DNA from: Mucilaginibacter terrenus
GTDB lineage: Bacteria > Bacteroidota > Bacteroidia > Sphingobacteriales > Sphingobacteriaceae
Direction of reading: 5' to 3'
Length of the DNA stretch: 64,000 nucleotides
Assembly (NCBI RefSeq): GCF_003432065.1
Contig: NZ_QWDE01000002.1
Location: 372,001 to 436,000, forward strand
The first letter of the stretch is position 1; each line of letters opens with the position of its first letter. Positions 8,113 to 16,914 of this stretch are shown in pieces. A program made the position numbers and the translations under genes. The notes beneath the pieces are model-generated. The model had not been told where the DNA came from, ran no database searches, and saw only the letters and a program-made list of their open reading frames with translations.

Positions 8113-10023
8113 ATGGTAAAACTCTACCAAAAACTATTTCTTACGTTGTTGTTATGGGTGGCGGGGCTGTCGCTTTGCTATGCGCAACCTGTTTTGCATG
8201 TTACCGATAGCATAAGGCAGCACGTTTTCCGCAGGGGAGATATAGCATGTTACCAGGAGAAAGGCAACAAGCTGGAAATTACAGACGTAGCAAGTGCGCG
8301 GTTAGCGGATAAATTTGTACGTAGCGCTGTAGTCACCCCCGAGATACATGACCCGGCAAGTACGTATTGGTACCGAATTAAAATTGACCGCTCCGGCTCT
8401 ACAAAGAACAGCTGGCTGCTAGAGTTTTTTGACCAGACCATTGATAGCATTACAGTTTTCTACCCCGGCAAAAACGGCGCTTACCAAGCGTCGTTACTGG
8501 GAAGTAACCGTCCTTTTTTACAACGGCCATATACGCATAAAAACCTCATTTTCAATTTAGACAACGGGCTGAAAGGTGAGGTTACTTATTACTTAAGGAT
8601 AAGGTCGCAGCAATCTGCAAACGTCATTATTGTTTTACGTGCAGTAAACTACTTTGTAAGTTACGCCTTGGACGAGTACTTCTATTTCGGGATATTCTAC
8701 GGAATGATCTTGGTATTCGGCTTATACAATTTCATGATGTTTATTGCCATGCGGCAGCGGCAATACCTTTATTACATTGTTTACAACCTCAGCATCGGCT
8801 TGTACGAAATGTGTACGGATGGTATTGCTTACCAGTACCTGTGGCAAATGGCACCCCAGTGGAACCATTATGCCTATGGTATAGCATTGTTTTTGGCCAG
8901 TACATTCGCCATGCTGTTTGCGCAAAGCCTGCTCAATCTTAAAGAGAATGCCCCACGTTTTAATAGCGTATTGAAGGTAATTATTGTAGCCCGCACGGTA
9001 TTCTTCCTATTGTGCCTTTTTGTAGACCGTCACCTGTTTACTTATAAGATTGTAGAGTTTATACCCTTGTCGGTAGCGTTTGTATCCGGTTGTTATGTAC
9101 TATATATGGGGTACCGGCCTGCGCGGTTCTTTGTAATTGGGTATAGCTTCCTTTTTATAGGCTTTATAATAAAAACGCTTATTGCGCTAAATATGTGGGC
9201 CTTACCAGTAACGGCATTCAATTTTTATAGCCTGAGCTTTTGCTTTATTATGGAGATGCTGTTCATCACCTTTGCCATAGGCGACAGGCTGCGTATACTA
9301 AAGCGTGAAAAGGACGAAGCTCAGCAGCGGATGATAAAACAGCTGCAGCAAAATGAAGAGTTGAAAGATATCCTGAATAAGAAACTTGAGGAGCAGGTGG
9401 CAGAGCGCACGAGCGAACTGGTAGAGAAATCCTACCTGATAGAGCTGCAGAACCAGGAGCTTACCGAAGTGAACCAGCTACTGCAGCAGCAAGCGGAGGA
9501 AATATCGAGGATGAACGTTCTGCTGGAAAAAGACAATCAACTGCTGCACCAGGATATAGACAAAGTAACACACGACAGGGTGATGCTTGCCGAGGTAGAC
9601 TTTGAAGAGTTCAGCAAAATATACCCGGATCGGGAGACCTGCTTTAAGTTTTTGGCTGAGCTTAAGTGGTCCAAAGGTTATGCCTGCCGCAAGTGCAGCA
9701 GCGTACAATATAGTAATGGCCACCTGCCTTATAGCCGCCGTTGTTCCAAATGCGGATACGAAGAGTCTGTTATCGCGTATACTATCCTGCAGAATACCCG
9801 CATCCCGATCAATAAAGCATTTTATATGATCTTCCTGATGTACTCTACTAAAGGGAAGATATCATCACATAAATTGTCAGAGATCCTTTCCATCCGCCAG
9901 AGCACCTGCTGGTCGTACAGTACCCGCATTAAGAAGGCTATGGAGAGTATGAAAAAGGAACTGAAAACTGCCGGAGCCAAAGGCTGGAGCAAGCTGGTGA
10001 TAGACACATCTGCGGAACAGTAA
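8113..10023 (+). CDS. 7TMR-DISM receptor fused to IS1595-type zinc-ribbon domain
   Basis: A 636-aa chimeric membrane protein. Residues 1-24 are a signal peptide; about 30-180 is a periplasmic domain like 7TMR-DISMED2, a possible carbohydrate sensor. Seven hydrophobic helices follow (about 190-212, 217-235, 252-275, 285-304, 312-332, 338-360, 366-390), then a coiled coil at about 393-485. Residues 497-636 resemble the N-terminal part of IS1595 transposases: FKFLAELKWSKGYACRKC, cysteines C525-x2-C528 and C544-x2-C547, TRIPINKAFYMIFLM, and a helix-turn-helix-like SSHKLSEILSIRQSTCW. The DDE catalytic domain is absent. It lies between glucanase genes. A membrane-bound DNA-binding regulator is the inferred role. 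Confidence 0.82.
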   Translation: MVKLYQKLFLTLLLWVAGLSLCYAQPVLHVTDSIRQHVFRRGDIACYQEKGNKLEITDVASARLADKFVRSAVVTPEIHDPASTYWYRIKIDRSGSTKNSWLLEFFDQTIDSITVFYPGKNGAYQASLLGSNRPFLQRPYTHKNLIFNLDNGLKGEVTYYLRIRSQQSANVIIVLRAVNYFVSYALDEYFYFGIFYGMILVFGLYNFMMFIAMRQRQYLYYIVYNLSIGLYEMCTDGIAYQYLWQMAPQWNHYAYGIALFLASTFAMLFAQSLLNLKENAPRFNSVLKVIIVARTVFFLLCLFVDRHLFTYKIVEFIPLSVAFVSGCYVLYMGYRPARFFVIGYSFLFIGFIIKTLIALNMWALPVTAFNFYSLSFCFIMEMLFITFAIGDRLRILKREKDEAQQRMIKQLQQNEELKDILNKKLEEQVAERTSELVEKSYLIELQNQELTEVNQLLQQQAEEISRMNVLLEKDNQLLHQDIDKVTHDRVMLAEVDFEEFSKIYPDRETCFKFLAELKWSKGYACRKCSSVQYSNGHLPYSRRCSKCGYEESVIAYTILQNTRIPINKAFYMIFLMYSTKGKISSHKLSEILSIRQSTCWSYSTRIKKAMESMKKELKTAGAKGWSKLVIDTSAEQ

Positions 10024-10285
10024 GAGATCCTTTACCCTCTACTTGTCTATTTTTTGCGAAACAGCGCAAAACGAATATTTAAATTTTCTTTGCTGGGTTT
10101 TGGTGTTCAAAAAAGTGTGGAAATTGAAGGTTTTTGCTCATGATTTTAAATACTGCAAACGTCGTGTCAACGGTTAAGGAGCTTCGATTTGTGCCCGATT
10201 ACCCGCCGCTTACCTGATATCAAATATTTGCTTAAAAATTAACCCGTGAAATAAGCGTATCGTAACTATTTTTTAATTTTTTCTA

Positions 10286-10318
10286 AAGCAGGTTTAGCTT
10301 ATTTAAACCTGCTTTTTT
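10286..10318 (+). terminator. Strong rho-independent terminator, orphan position
   Basis: AAGCAGGTTTA (10286-10296) pairs perfectly with TAAACCTGCTT (10304-10314) around a 7-base loop and runs into a T tract. It is 263 bases after the nearest plus-strand stop (10023), suggesting either a long 3' UTR or an unannotated small RNA that ends here. Confidence 0.85.
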
Positions 10319-10398
10319 GTTTACCAACAGCCGGATGTAAGCGTATCAAAGTGTACGTAAATGCTTATTTATCAATTATTTGTAGTGGCTTACTCTTG

Positions 10399-10427
10399 TT
10401 TGTAACGTTAAAATTACTTTAAATTTG
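10399..10427 (+). promoter_or_regulatory. Promoter for GH30 gene
   Basis: A -33 TTTG (10399-10402) and a -7 TAAATTTG (10420-10427) are separated by 17 bases, a good match to the Bacteroidota promoter consensus. The predicted transcript has a leader of about 150 bases before the GH30 start at 10584. Confidence 0.6.
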
Positions 10428-10583
10428 TTTCAACCAGTTATACCTGCATCTGCCTCCTCATCAAAAAAACACGAAAGATCTGCGCCAATGTTACAAGCGG
10501 GATCCTGCTTTACTGTTTAAGCAATAGTTTAGTGAGTGCGGGTAAATGCAGCCATAATAAGCATACAAACCAACCAATAACTT

Positions 10584-12458
10584 ATGAAAATTAACTACAA
10601 ATTTAAACTTCTTGCGGCTGCAGTAGTTACCGCTGGACTGTTTGTGAATGCCTGTAAAAAGGATGTCGGGTCTCAAACTTCGGGAGGCACAAATGCATCA
10701 GGAACTACCGCCCGGGCTGCAAATGAAACGGTAAGTGCCTGGCTTACAAAGGGTGACCAGTCAAGCTTGCTCGCACAAAGCACTCTTAACTTTGCCGCAG
10801 ATGCAGGTACCAATGCAACAACAATTACTGTGGATGAGAATGTTACTTACCAGGGTATAGATGGCTTTGGCTACACCCTGACGGGCGGAAGCGCCAGTTT
10901 ATTAAATGGCTTAGGGGCGAACCAGACAGCGGTATTGAATGAGCTTTTTGGCACTGGTAATGGACAGATTGGGGTAAGCTATCTGCGTATTTCTATTGGA
11001 GCATCCGACCTTAGTTCTTCCGATTTCACCTACAACCAAACAGCCGGTGATGTAAACATGAATAACTTCAGCCTTGCACCGGAAAACACTGATTTCCTGC
11101 CTATTCTGAAAAAGATAGTAGCTATCAACCCCAGTATCAAGATCATCGCCACACCGTGGACAGCACCTACCTGGATGAAGGTGAACACCACTGGTAATAA
11201 CGGCTATACTGGAGGCAGTCTTAACACTGCTTACTATGATGCTTATGCACGGTATTTCGTAAAGTACATACAAGCAATGAAAGCACAGGGTATAACCATT
11301 GATGCCATTACGCCTCAGAACGAGCCACTTAATCCGTATAATAATCCAAGCATGGTAATGCAGGCCAGTGAGCAGGTGACGTTTATCAACAACAACCTTG
11401 GCCCGCAATTACGTGCTGCCGGCTTAAATACCAAGATTATTGCTTACGATCATAATGCAGATGTGCCAAGCTACGCCACAACAGTGGTGGGGCAGGCTGG
11501 GCAGTATGTAGATGGGTCAGCGTTTCACTTGTATGCGGGCAATATCAGCGCGCTTACGGATGTACACAATGCGTATCCCAATAAGAACGTCTACTTCACC
11601 GAGCAATGGGTTGGTGCGCCAAGCAACTTCGGGGGTGACCTTAACTGGCACGTTAACACGCTCATAATAGGTGCAACACGTAACTGGAGCCGCAATGTAC
11701 TGGAGTGGAATCTGGCCGCTGACCCTAATAACAACCCACACACCAACGGTGGCTGCAGCACTTGTTTAGGCGCTATTACAGTAAGCGGTACATCTATTAC
11801 CCGTAACGTGGCTTATTACATAATAGCCCACGCGTCGAAATTTGTTAGGCCCGGGGCTGTGCGCATTAACTCTAACATTGCGGGGAGTATATCAAACGTA
11901 GCTTTTAAAAATAGCGATGGCTCAAAAGTGGTTGTAGCGCTTAATACCGGCAGCAGCACAGTAAGCTTTAAACTAAAATGGGGTGCCGAGTCTTTCACTT
12001 ACAGCCTGGCTGCAGGTGCAGTGGTTACCTTCAAATGGAGCGGTACGCAATCTACAGGTGGCGGCACCGGAACAGGGGCTCCAATTGGTTCTACCATCAC
12101 GCTTAAGGGCTTTAACAACCAGTATGTAAGCAGCGAAAATGGCACGCAGCCAATGAATTGCAACCGGGCTACAGCAGGTGGATGGGAGCAATTTACCGTG
12201 GTCGATGCCGGCGGAGGTAAAATAGCGCTGCAAAGCCAGGGCAAGTACGTGTCGTCAGAAAATGGTGCTCAGGCTATAACCTGTAGTCGTACTACTATTG
12301 GCGACTGGGAGAAGTTCGACTGGGTACCCACTGCAGATGGCAAGGTCACGTTCCGCGGTAACAATGCAAAGTTCATCAGCAGCGAAAACGGGACACAGGC
12401 CATGACCTGCTCGCGCGCCACAGCATCCGGGTGGGAAGCGTTCGGTGTGAACCAGTAA
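10584..12458 (+). CDS. GH30 glucanase lipoprotein with C-terminal beta-trefoil
   Basis: A 624-aa lipoprotein with the lipobox ending at C24 (LFVNACKK). The GH30 barrel spans about 83-415 with [11 protein letters not shown], the acid/base E247 in TPQNEP and the nucleophile E340 in VYFTEQW; a beta-sandwich follows to about 487. A glycine/threonine linker (490-500) leads to three repeats of about 40 aa (504-624), each with a YVSSENG or FISSENG element and a W-E-x-F element, forming a fascin-like beta-trefoil, possibly a beta-glucan-binding module such as CBM92. Bacterial GH30 subfamily 3 enzymes often cut beta-1,6-glucan; that specificity is inference. The following GH16 carries the same trefoil. 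Confidence 0.9.
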   Translation: MKINYKFKLLAAAVVTAGLFVNACKKDVGSQTSGGTNASGTTARAANETVSAWLTKGDQSSLLAQSTLNFAADAGTNATTITVDENVTYQGIDGFGYTLTGGSASLLNGLGANQTAVLNELFGTGNGQIGVSYLRISIGASDLSSSDFTYNQTAGDVNMNNFSLAPENTDFLPILKKIVAINPSIKIIATPWTAPTWMKVNTTGNNGYTGGSLNTAYYDAYARYFVKYIQAMKAQGITIDAITPQNEPLNPYNNPSMVMQASEQVTFINNNLGPQLRAAGLNTKIIAYDHNADVPSYATTVVGQAGQYVDGSAFHLYAGNISALTDVHNAYPNKNVYFTEQWVGAPSNFGGDLNWHVNTLIIGATRNWSRNVLEWNLAADPNNNPHTNGGCSTCLGAITVSGTSITRNVAYYIIAHASKFVRPGAVRINSNIAGSISNVAFKNSDGSKVVVALNTGSSTVSFKLKWGAESFTYSLAAGAVVTFKWSGTQSTGGGTGTGAPIGSTITLKGFNNQYVSSENGTQPMNCNRATAGGWEQFTVVDAGGGKIALQSQGKYVSSENGAQAITCSRTTIGDWEKFDWVPTADGKVTFRGNNAKFISSENGTQAMTCSRATASGWEAFGVNQ

Positions 12459-12467
12459 ACTCTTATG

Positions 12468-12500
12468 CTGTCAGCCTCTCAGGCTATGATAGGCTGACAG
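12468..12500. other. Hairpin between GH30 and GH16 genes
   Basis: CTGTCAGCCT (12468-12477) pairs perfectly with AGGCTGACAG (12491-12500) around a 13-base loop. No T-run follows, so it may stabilise the GH30 3' end or attenuate transcription rather than terminate efficiently. Confidence 0.5.
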
Positions 12501-12537
12501 ATTCTACGGCACTTAACCAAATACTAATACCAATTTT

Positions 12538-13770
12538 ATGAAAAAGCAATTATCTGACTTTCTTAAAAGTACCGGCATCCTGCTGGCGCTTGGCGTGATG
12601 GCTGTATCTTGTAAAAAAGATGTAAGCCGGTCTGGGGTTGATAAGCTTACGGCGCCTTCAGGCAGTGCAACTACAACCTCGCCGCGTGCTTTAACACTGG
12701 TTTGGAGCGATGAGTTTAACGGCACCACCATTGACGGCAGCAAGTGGAACGTTGACAACGGCAACCCGAATGTGAACAACGAGAAGGAGTATTACCAGGC
12801 AGCCAATGCTGCAGTAACAGGTGGAAACCTGGTGATTACTGCCAAAAACCAGAGTATGGGCGGCCAACCATACACATCTGCAAAGCTTAATACATCCGGA
12901 AAATTCAGTATTAAATATGGTCGTATTGAGGCCAGGATAAAGCTCCCGGCCTTTCAGGGGAGCTGGCCTGCATTCTGGATGCTGGGCCAAAACATAGGTC
13001 AGGTGGGCTGGCCGCAGTGTGGCGAAATAGACATAATGGAGCAAACCAACACCAGCAACACTATACTGGGTACTATGCACTGGAATAACAATGGCCATGT
13101 GTACTACGGCAACAGCATTACCGCTACCGCGACTGATTACCACGTTTATGCGGTGGAATGGGATGCTAACAGCATCAGGTGGTATGTAGACGGAACTTTG
13201 TTTAACACCGGCAACATTCAAAACAATATTAATAACACAGAAGAGTTCCACTTGCCATTCTACATAATCCTGAATCTTGCTGTAGGCGGAGATCTGCCGG
13301 GTAACAACATTAACAACGGCGCACTTCCTGCCAATATGTATGTAGATTACGTTAGGGTGTATAACATTACCAGCGGTACAGGCAGCACAGCACCTATAGG
13401 GCAAACGGTAACGCTTAAAGGTTTTAACAACCAATATGTAAGCGGCGAAAATGGTACACAAGCTATGTGGTGCAACCGCCCGTCTCCACAAGCATGGGAG
13501 CAATTTACTATTGTAGATGCAGGTGGTGGTAAAATTGCCCTGCAAAGCCAGGGTAAATATGTCTCCTCAGAAAATGGTACTCAGGCTATTACCTGTAACC
13601 GCACTACTATTGGCGATTGGGAAAAGTTTGATTGGGTACCAACCAGTGATGGAAAGGTTACTTTTAGAGGAAGTAACGGTAAATTCATTAGCAGTGAAAA
13701 CGGAACGGCGGCAATGACGTGTTCACGTGCAACGGCATCAGGCTGGGAAGCCTTCGGGGTCAATCAATAA
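12538..13770 (+). CDS. GH16 beta-glucanase lipoprotein with C-terminal beta-trefoil
   Basis: A 410-aa lipoprotein with the lipobox ending at C25 (VMAVSCKK). The GH16 domain spans about 53-285; the catalytic motif GEIDIME is at 162-168, with E163 the nucleophile and E168 the acid/base by family knowledge. Residues 290-410 form a three-repeat beta-trefoil almost identical in protein sequence to that of the upstream GH30, including [25 protein letters not shown] and a WEAFGVNQ end. The DNA of the two modules differs at many third codon positions, so the copies are not recent. A laminarin-type beta-1,3-glucan substrate is inferred. The gene is 79 bases after GH30 and is followed by a terminator. 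Confidence 0.9.
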   Translation: MKKQLSDFLKSTGILLALGVMAVSCKKDVSRSGVDKLTAPSGSATTTSPRALTLVWSDEFNGTTIDGSKWNVDNGNPNVNNEKEYYQAANAAVTGGNLVITAKNQSMGGQPYTSAKLNTSGKFSIKYGRIEARIKLPAFQGSWPAFWMLGQNIGQVGWPQCGEIDIMEQTNTSNTILGTMHWNNNGHVYYGNSITATATDYHVYAVEWDANSIRWYVDGTLFNTGNIQNNINNTEEFHLPFYIILNLAVGGDLPGNNINNGALPANMYVDYVRVYNITSGTGSTAPIGQTVTLKGFNNQYVSGENGTQAMWCNRPSPQAWEQFTIVDAGGGKIALQSQGKYVSSENGTQAITCNRTTIGDWEKFDWVPTSDGKVTFRGSNGKFISSENGTAAMTCSRATASGWEAFGVNQ

Positions 13771-13784
13771 AATATCTGTAAATT

Positions 13785-13821
13785 ACAGCCTGCCTTCACC
13801 AATGGGCAGGCTGTTTTATTT
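13785..13821 (+). terminator. Rho-independent terminator after GH16
   Basis: ACAGCCTGCC (13785-13794) pairs with GGCAGGCTGT (13805-13814) and is followed by TTTTATTTCTT. It ends only about 8 bases before the next start codon at 13829. Confidence 0.85.
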
Positions 13822-13828
13822 CTTCCCC

Positions 13829-14713
13829 ATGAAAAGATCGCTTGCTTTAGCCTGCTTATTGTTCAGCTTTGTTTACGTGCGTGCGCAAACCGTCCTGAAG
13901 GTCCAATTTGATATGGCCGTGGGTTATGAGCAACAGAAGCTTGACTGGTCGATAGCAGGAAACAGCCAGGGTCAAAATCCCAACATTTATTCAGAATTAA
14001 AGTGGAAAAAGCTTGGTGGCATTGCTCTTTCAGCCGGAGCTCAATGGAACATTACCGGGCGTTTTATGCTGATGGGGAGCTATTCACATAGTGCCATAAG
14101 TGCTGGCACCGTTACAGATAACGATTACAGCAGCGATAACCGCACAAACAGGGTGTATAACGAAACTTTTGATGCCGACCAGGGGTTTAGCAGGAGTGTT
14201 GCCGGTGGATTGGGTTTTATCCTGATAGATAACAATAGGTTTGGTTTAGTGCCTTATGTTGGTTATGGAACAAGTAAGCAATCGCTGCACTTGCTGGACC
14301 GCTCCGGCCAGTTTGCTGATCTCAATAGCTCTTATCAAACGAACTGGAAAGGGCCTTTTGTTAAACTTGCAGCTGTGGCAAAGTTGCTGTCACGGCTTAG
14401 TCTAAAGGCTGATTTCAGGTATAATCAGGCTGATTACAACGCCAAAGCAGACTGGAACCTTATCTCAACTTTTCAGCATCCGGTGAGTTTCAGGCATACT
14501 GCTAAAGGCTATGGCTTAGAGGGCAACACATCTTTAGCTTATCAGTTGGTTAAAAGATTTGCCATTAACCTGGGTGCTGGTGTTTATCACTGGGAAACGG
14601 GAAAGGGTATTGATGAACTTTACCTTTCCTCCGGCACAGCTGAGCAAACGCAGCTAAATAGTGTAAACAGAAGCGGTTACCGGCTTTTTGCAGGTGTTAT
14701 TTTCAAGTACTAA
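13829..14713 (+). CDS. Outer-membrane beta-barrel protein
   Basis: A 294-aa protein with a signal peptide at residues 1-19 (cleavage near YVRAQT). The body alternates aromatic and small residues in amphipathic strands and ends in FAGVIFKY, with the terminal aromatic expected of a BamA-recognised barrel. The segment with QGQNPNIYSELKWKKLGG resembles the omptin-like Protochlamydia outer membrane protein family. No omptin catalytic residues were assigned, so function is unknown. The ATG at 13829 is chosen for the signal peptide; it lies immediately behind a terminator, and no promoter is visible in the few intervening bases. Confidence 0.7.
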   Translation: MKRSLALACLLFSFVYVRAQTVLKVQFDMAVGYEQQKLDWSIAGNSQGQNPNIYSELKWKKLGGIALSAGAQWNITGRFMLMGSYSHSAISAGTVTDNDYSSDNRTNRVYNETFDADQGFSRSVAGGLGFILIDNNRFGLVPYVGYGTSKQSLHLLDRSGQFADLNSSYQTNWKGPFVKLAAVAKLLSRLSLKADFRYNQADYNAKADWNLISTFQHPVSFRHTAKGYGLEGNTSLAYQLVKRFAINLGAGVYHWETGKGIDELYLSSGTAEQTQLNSVNRSGYRLFAGVIFKY

Positions 14714-14737
14714 CGGCTGTTCTTTTCAATTTTTTGT

Positions 14738-14745
14738 TAAGTTTG
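14738..14745 (+). promoter_or_regulatory. Putative -7 box for DUF1080 gene
   Basis: TAAGTTTG matches TAnnTTTG and ends 21 bases before the start at 14767. No clear -33 element is seen. Confidence 0.45.
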
Positions 14746-14766
14746 AGATGTAAACCATACTTAAAC

Positions 14767-15630
14767 ATGAACAAACTTCTTGCCTGCCTTTGCTGTGTAT
14801 TGTGCCTTGTTACAGGTTCGTCTTTTCAGCCGGCATCTGAATGGACCCCTTTGCTGGATAAAACACTGTCCAGTTGGGAGATATACCAAAGCTTTTACCA
14901 TAAACTGGGCTATAAAGGGCAGGCACCAACAGATGAGAATGGAAAGTTGATAGAACCCATTGGCTACAACAAGAACCAGGCTAACGTATTCTCGGTAGAT
15001 ATGGTGAGCGGTGAGCCTGTTCTGCATGTTACAGGTGAGATTTATGGTTGTGTTTTCACCAAGCAGGAGTTTGAAAATTACCACTTACGCTTAAAGTATA
15101 AATGGGGCGAAAAGAAGTGGGTACCGCGTATATACGAGTTAAAAGATAGCGGATTGCTATATCACTCGCAGGGACCTGCAGGTGTTGAGTACTGGCGCAG
15201 CTGGATGCTAAGCCAGGAGTTCCAGATCATAGAGCATAGCCCGGGCGATTACTGGTCACAGGCATCTTCACAGGCCGACATTCACGCGGTAAAAGATTCA
15301 AGCTACAGGTTTGATACTAAAGGCCCGCTTACCTCTTTCGGGGGAGCAACAGGTCATGGCGGTTTTTGCCAAGCCGGTACCGACATGGATAAAGTGGGCG
15401 AATGGAACCAGATAGACCTGATTACTTACGGCGATAAAAGCTTGCAGATAGTTAACGGCAAAGTGGTTAACGCGCTTTCAGGCTCAAGGTATAAAGATGG
15501 CGATGTATTAAAGCCGCTCATTAAAGGCAAGCTGCAGCTACAGAGCGAGGCTGCTGAGATCTATTACAAAGACATCCAGATAAAGTCGATAAAAGGGATC
15601 CCTGCGGAGTACGCTGCTTACTTCAAATAA
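14767..15630 (+). CDS. DUF1080 (3-keto-disaccharide hydrolase-like) secreted protein
   Basis: A 287-aa exported protein. A signal peptide covers about residues 1-24 (MNKLLACLCC...). The rest is one jelly-roll DUF1080 domain: WTPLLDKTLSSWEIY at the start, LRLKYKWGEKKW, DSGLLYHSQG, EFQIIEHSPGDYW, WNQIDLITYGDKSLQIVNG and a closing LQLQSEAAEIYYKDIQIK. Members of this fold include 3-keto-glycoside hydrolases and glucanase-like lectins; which applies here is not decidable. The ATG at 14767 fits the signal peptide and the -7 box upstream better than an earlier start at 14734. Confidence 0.85.
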   Translation: MNKLLACLCCVLCLVTGSSFQPASEWTPLLDKTLSSWEIYQSFYHKLGYKGQAPTDENGKLIEPIGYNKNQANVFSVDMVSGEPVLHVTGEIYGCVFTKQEFENYHLRLKYKWGEKKWVPRIYELKDSGLLYHSQGPAGVEYWRSWMLSQEFQIIEHSPGDYWSQASSQADIHAVKDSSYRFDTKGPLTSFGGATGHGGFCQAGTDMDKVGEWNQIDLITYGDKSLQIVNGKVVNALSGSRYKDGDVLKPLIKGKLQLQSEAAEIYYKDIQIKSIKGIPAEYAAYFK

Positions 15631-15660
15631 TGCACCGGCTATTTTACCGATGCACTATCT
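15631..15660. terminator. Weak hairpin between convergent genes
   Basis: TGCACCGG (15631-15638) pairs with CCGATGCA (15647-15654) with one mismatch. It lies between the convergent DUF1080 and SPFH stops and may act on either strand. T-runs are poor. Confidence 0.4.
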
Positions 15661-15669
15661 GTTTTGACG

Positions 15670-16575
15670 CTACTTATCAGTCAGCATTATTGGGGTATTC
15701 TTGCTATTGCCAAGAATTATAACTTTTGCATTAGGTGATAAAGCGATATCTTTTTGCGCCTTAATTAATTCATATTGCAGCTGCTTGTCAGATAAACCGG
15801 TTGAAAGTATTTTCTGATAGTCAGCTATACCCTGTGCTTCTACACGCTTACGGTCCGCCTCCTGACGCTCTTTCTGCAGCACAAAGGTCATCTTCTGAGC
15901 ATCCTGTTCAGCCTGAATTTTTGATTCAATACTAGCTCTTACAGAAGCTGGGAGAGAGATGTTCCTAACCAGTATCTGCTGAAGCACTAAGCCGCGTTTT
16001 GCAAAGCTTTCTAATATGGTGCGGTTGATTTTATCCTGAAACTCCTGCCGTTTTGTCGAGTAGAGGTCTACAGCTGCATAATTAACCGCGTTATCACGTA
16101 TGGCGGTGCGTGCTACCGGGCGAACAATCTTGTCCACGTAGTCTGCACCTATATTTTGCAGTATGTAAGGTGCTTTAAGCGGATCTACCTTGTAAAGTAC
16201 AGATAAATCAATAGTGACCTCCAGCCCGTCTGATGATAGTACGCGTATAGCGTCGTCGCCTTGTACTTCACCCTCCGAGTGCACGGCACTCATAGTGTAG
16301 TTTTGCGTTTGTACGTTAAACGTCTTTACATCCACAAGTGGATTAATAACATGCAAACCGCTTTCTAAAGATGCAGGCTGCACTTTGCCAAATAAAACCT
16401 GAACGCCTACGGTACCGGCATCTATCACCTTAAAAGAGGATGTTATAAAGCCCAATACCGCAACAGCTATACCAACAGCACTTACGATGCCGCCAAACCG
16501 GCCAAAAGGTTCGGTAGAGCGTTTTACCATTATACCCGCAAACAGGATAATGATACCGAGAATGATCAAAAACAT
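15670..16575 (-). CDS. Prohibitin-like SPFH/Band 7 membrane protein
   Basis: A 301-aa membrane protein. Two hydrophobic segments at the N-terminus (about 2-16 and 28-46) anchor it. The SPFH domain spans about 50-235: VIDAGTVGVQVLFGKV, SGLHVINPLVDV, LEVTIDLSVLYKVDP, VRPVARTAIRDN and LVLQQILVRNISLP, close to prohibitins. A charged coiled coil follows (IQAEQDAQKM...RKRVEAQGIADYQKI). Such proteins oligomerise and scaffold membrane domains or protease complexes; the partner here is unknown. It appears to be a single-gene transcript, separated from the upstream gene by a strong terminator at 16672-16711. Confidence 0.9.
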   Translation of the reverse strand: MFLIILGIIILFAGIMVKRSTEPFGRFGGIVSAVGIAVAVLGFITSSFKVIDAGTVGVQVLFGKVQPASLESGLHVINPLVDVKTFNVQTQNYTMSAVHSEGEVQGDDAIRVLSSDGLEVTIDLSVLYKVDPLKAPYILQNIGADYVDKIVRPVARTAIRDNAVNYAAVDLYSTKRQEFQDKINRTILESFAKRGLVLQQILVRNISLPASVRASIESKIQAEQDAQKMTFVLQKERQEADRKRVEAQGIADYQKILSTGLSDKQLQYELIKAQKDIALSPNAKVIILGNSKNTPIMLTDK

Positions 16576-16671
16576 GATATGTAAATTTAATTTGAGGAGT
16601 GATTAGATATTATCAAGAATGAGATATACCCACTTTAAAAATGTTACTAAATGTAGCAGATTTATTTATAA

Positions 16672-16711
16672 CTAACAAAGCCGGATAAGTTCTCTTATCC
16701 GGCTTTGTTAG
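16672..16711 (-). terminator. Perfect 18-bp terminator hairpin
   Basis: CTAACAAAGCCGGATAAG (16672-16689) and its exact reverse complement (16694-16711) enclose a 4-base loop. It lies 16 bases after the stop of the small membrane-protein gene read on the minus strand, and isolates the SPFH gene from it. Confidence 0.75.
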
Positions 16712-16727
16712 TGTCTGTTGGAACAGG

Positions 16728-16913
16728 TTAGTTCCGTATGTTTTGTTTTACTTCTTTAATAAGCTTCATCTTCAGCATTATAAAAACGCCGCCAATAAAT
16801 AAAGCGCCTATTAGAAATTCATAACGTGCGTGCTCAAACCCCCAGTAAGCTGTAAAAAGGCATATCATTATGCCTATGTTGTAAAGCACATTTAAAGCCA
16901 GCTTCTTACCCAT
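16728..16913 (-). CDS. Small two-helix membrane protein, unknown function
   Basis: A 61-aa protein with two predicted helices (about 8-25 and 32-50) and a basic, polar C-terminus. It resembles short uncharacterised membrane proteins found in Sphingobacteriaceae; I do not assign a family with confidence. The ATG at 16913 lies one base after the rhodanese stop, so the two are co-transcribed. An earlier in-frame start at 16967 would overlap the rhodanese gene and add a polar stretch before the helices, so it is not preferred. Confidence 0.7.
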   Translation of the reverse strand: MGKKLALNVLYNIGIMICLFTAYWGFEHARYEFLIGALFIGGVFIMLKMKLIKEVKQNIRN

Positions 16914-16914
16914 A

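Larger units (their letters stand above)
10024..10583. other. 560-base gene-free region with hairpins and a promoter
   Basis: No convincing coding sequence is present. A 7-bp hairpin TTTTGCG (10052-10058) / CGCAAAA (10065-10071) lies 29 bases past the 7TM gene stop and may end its transcript. A strong terminator lies at 10286-10318, too far from the upstream stop to be its obvious primary terminator. A good -33/-7 promoter at 10399-10427 serves the GH30 gene, leaving a leader of about 150 bases. Confidence 0.5.

Noticed and set aside
7447..8130. 227-codon open frame on the minus strand
   Set aside because: It lies opposite the GH5 gene and runs through a palindromic intergenic repeat; it has no domain, and the plus-strand protein is clearly real.
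8113..10023. The receptor C-terminus as a recent insertion-sequence remnant
   Set aside because: The frame is continuous, no inverted repeats or target duplications are seen at the junction, and the transposase DDE part is cleanly missing, so a stable fusion is more likely.
12691..13545. 284-codon open frame on the minus strand
   Set aside because: It is antisense to the GH16 catalytic and trefoil domains, with cysteine-rich low-quality composition and no recognisable motif.
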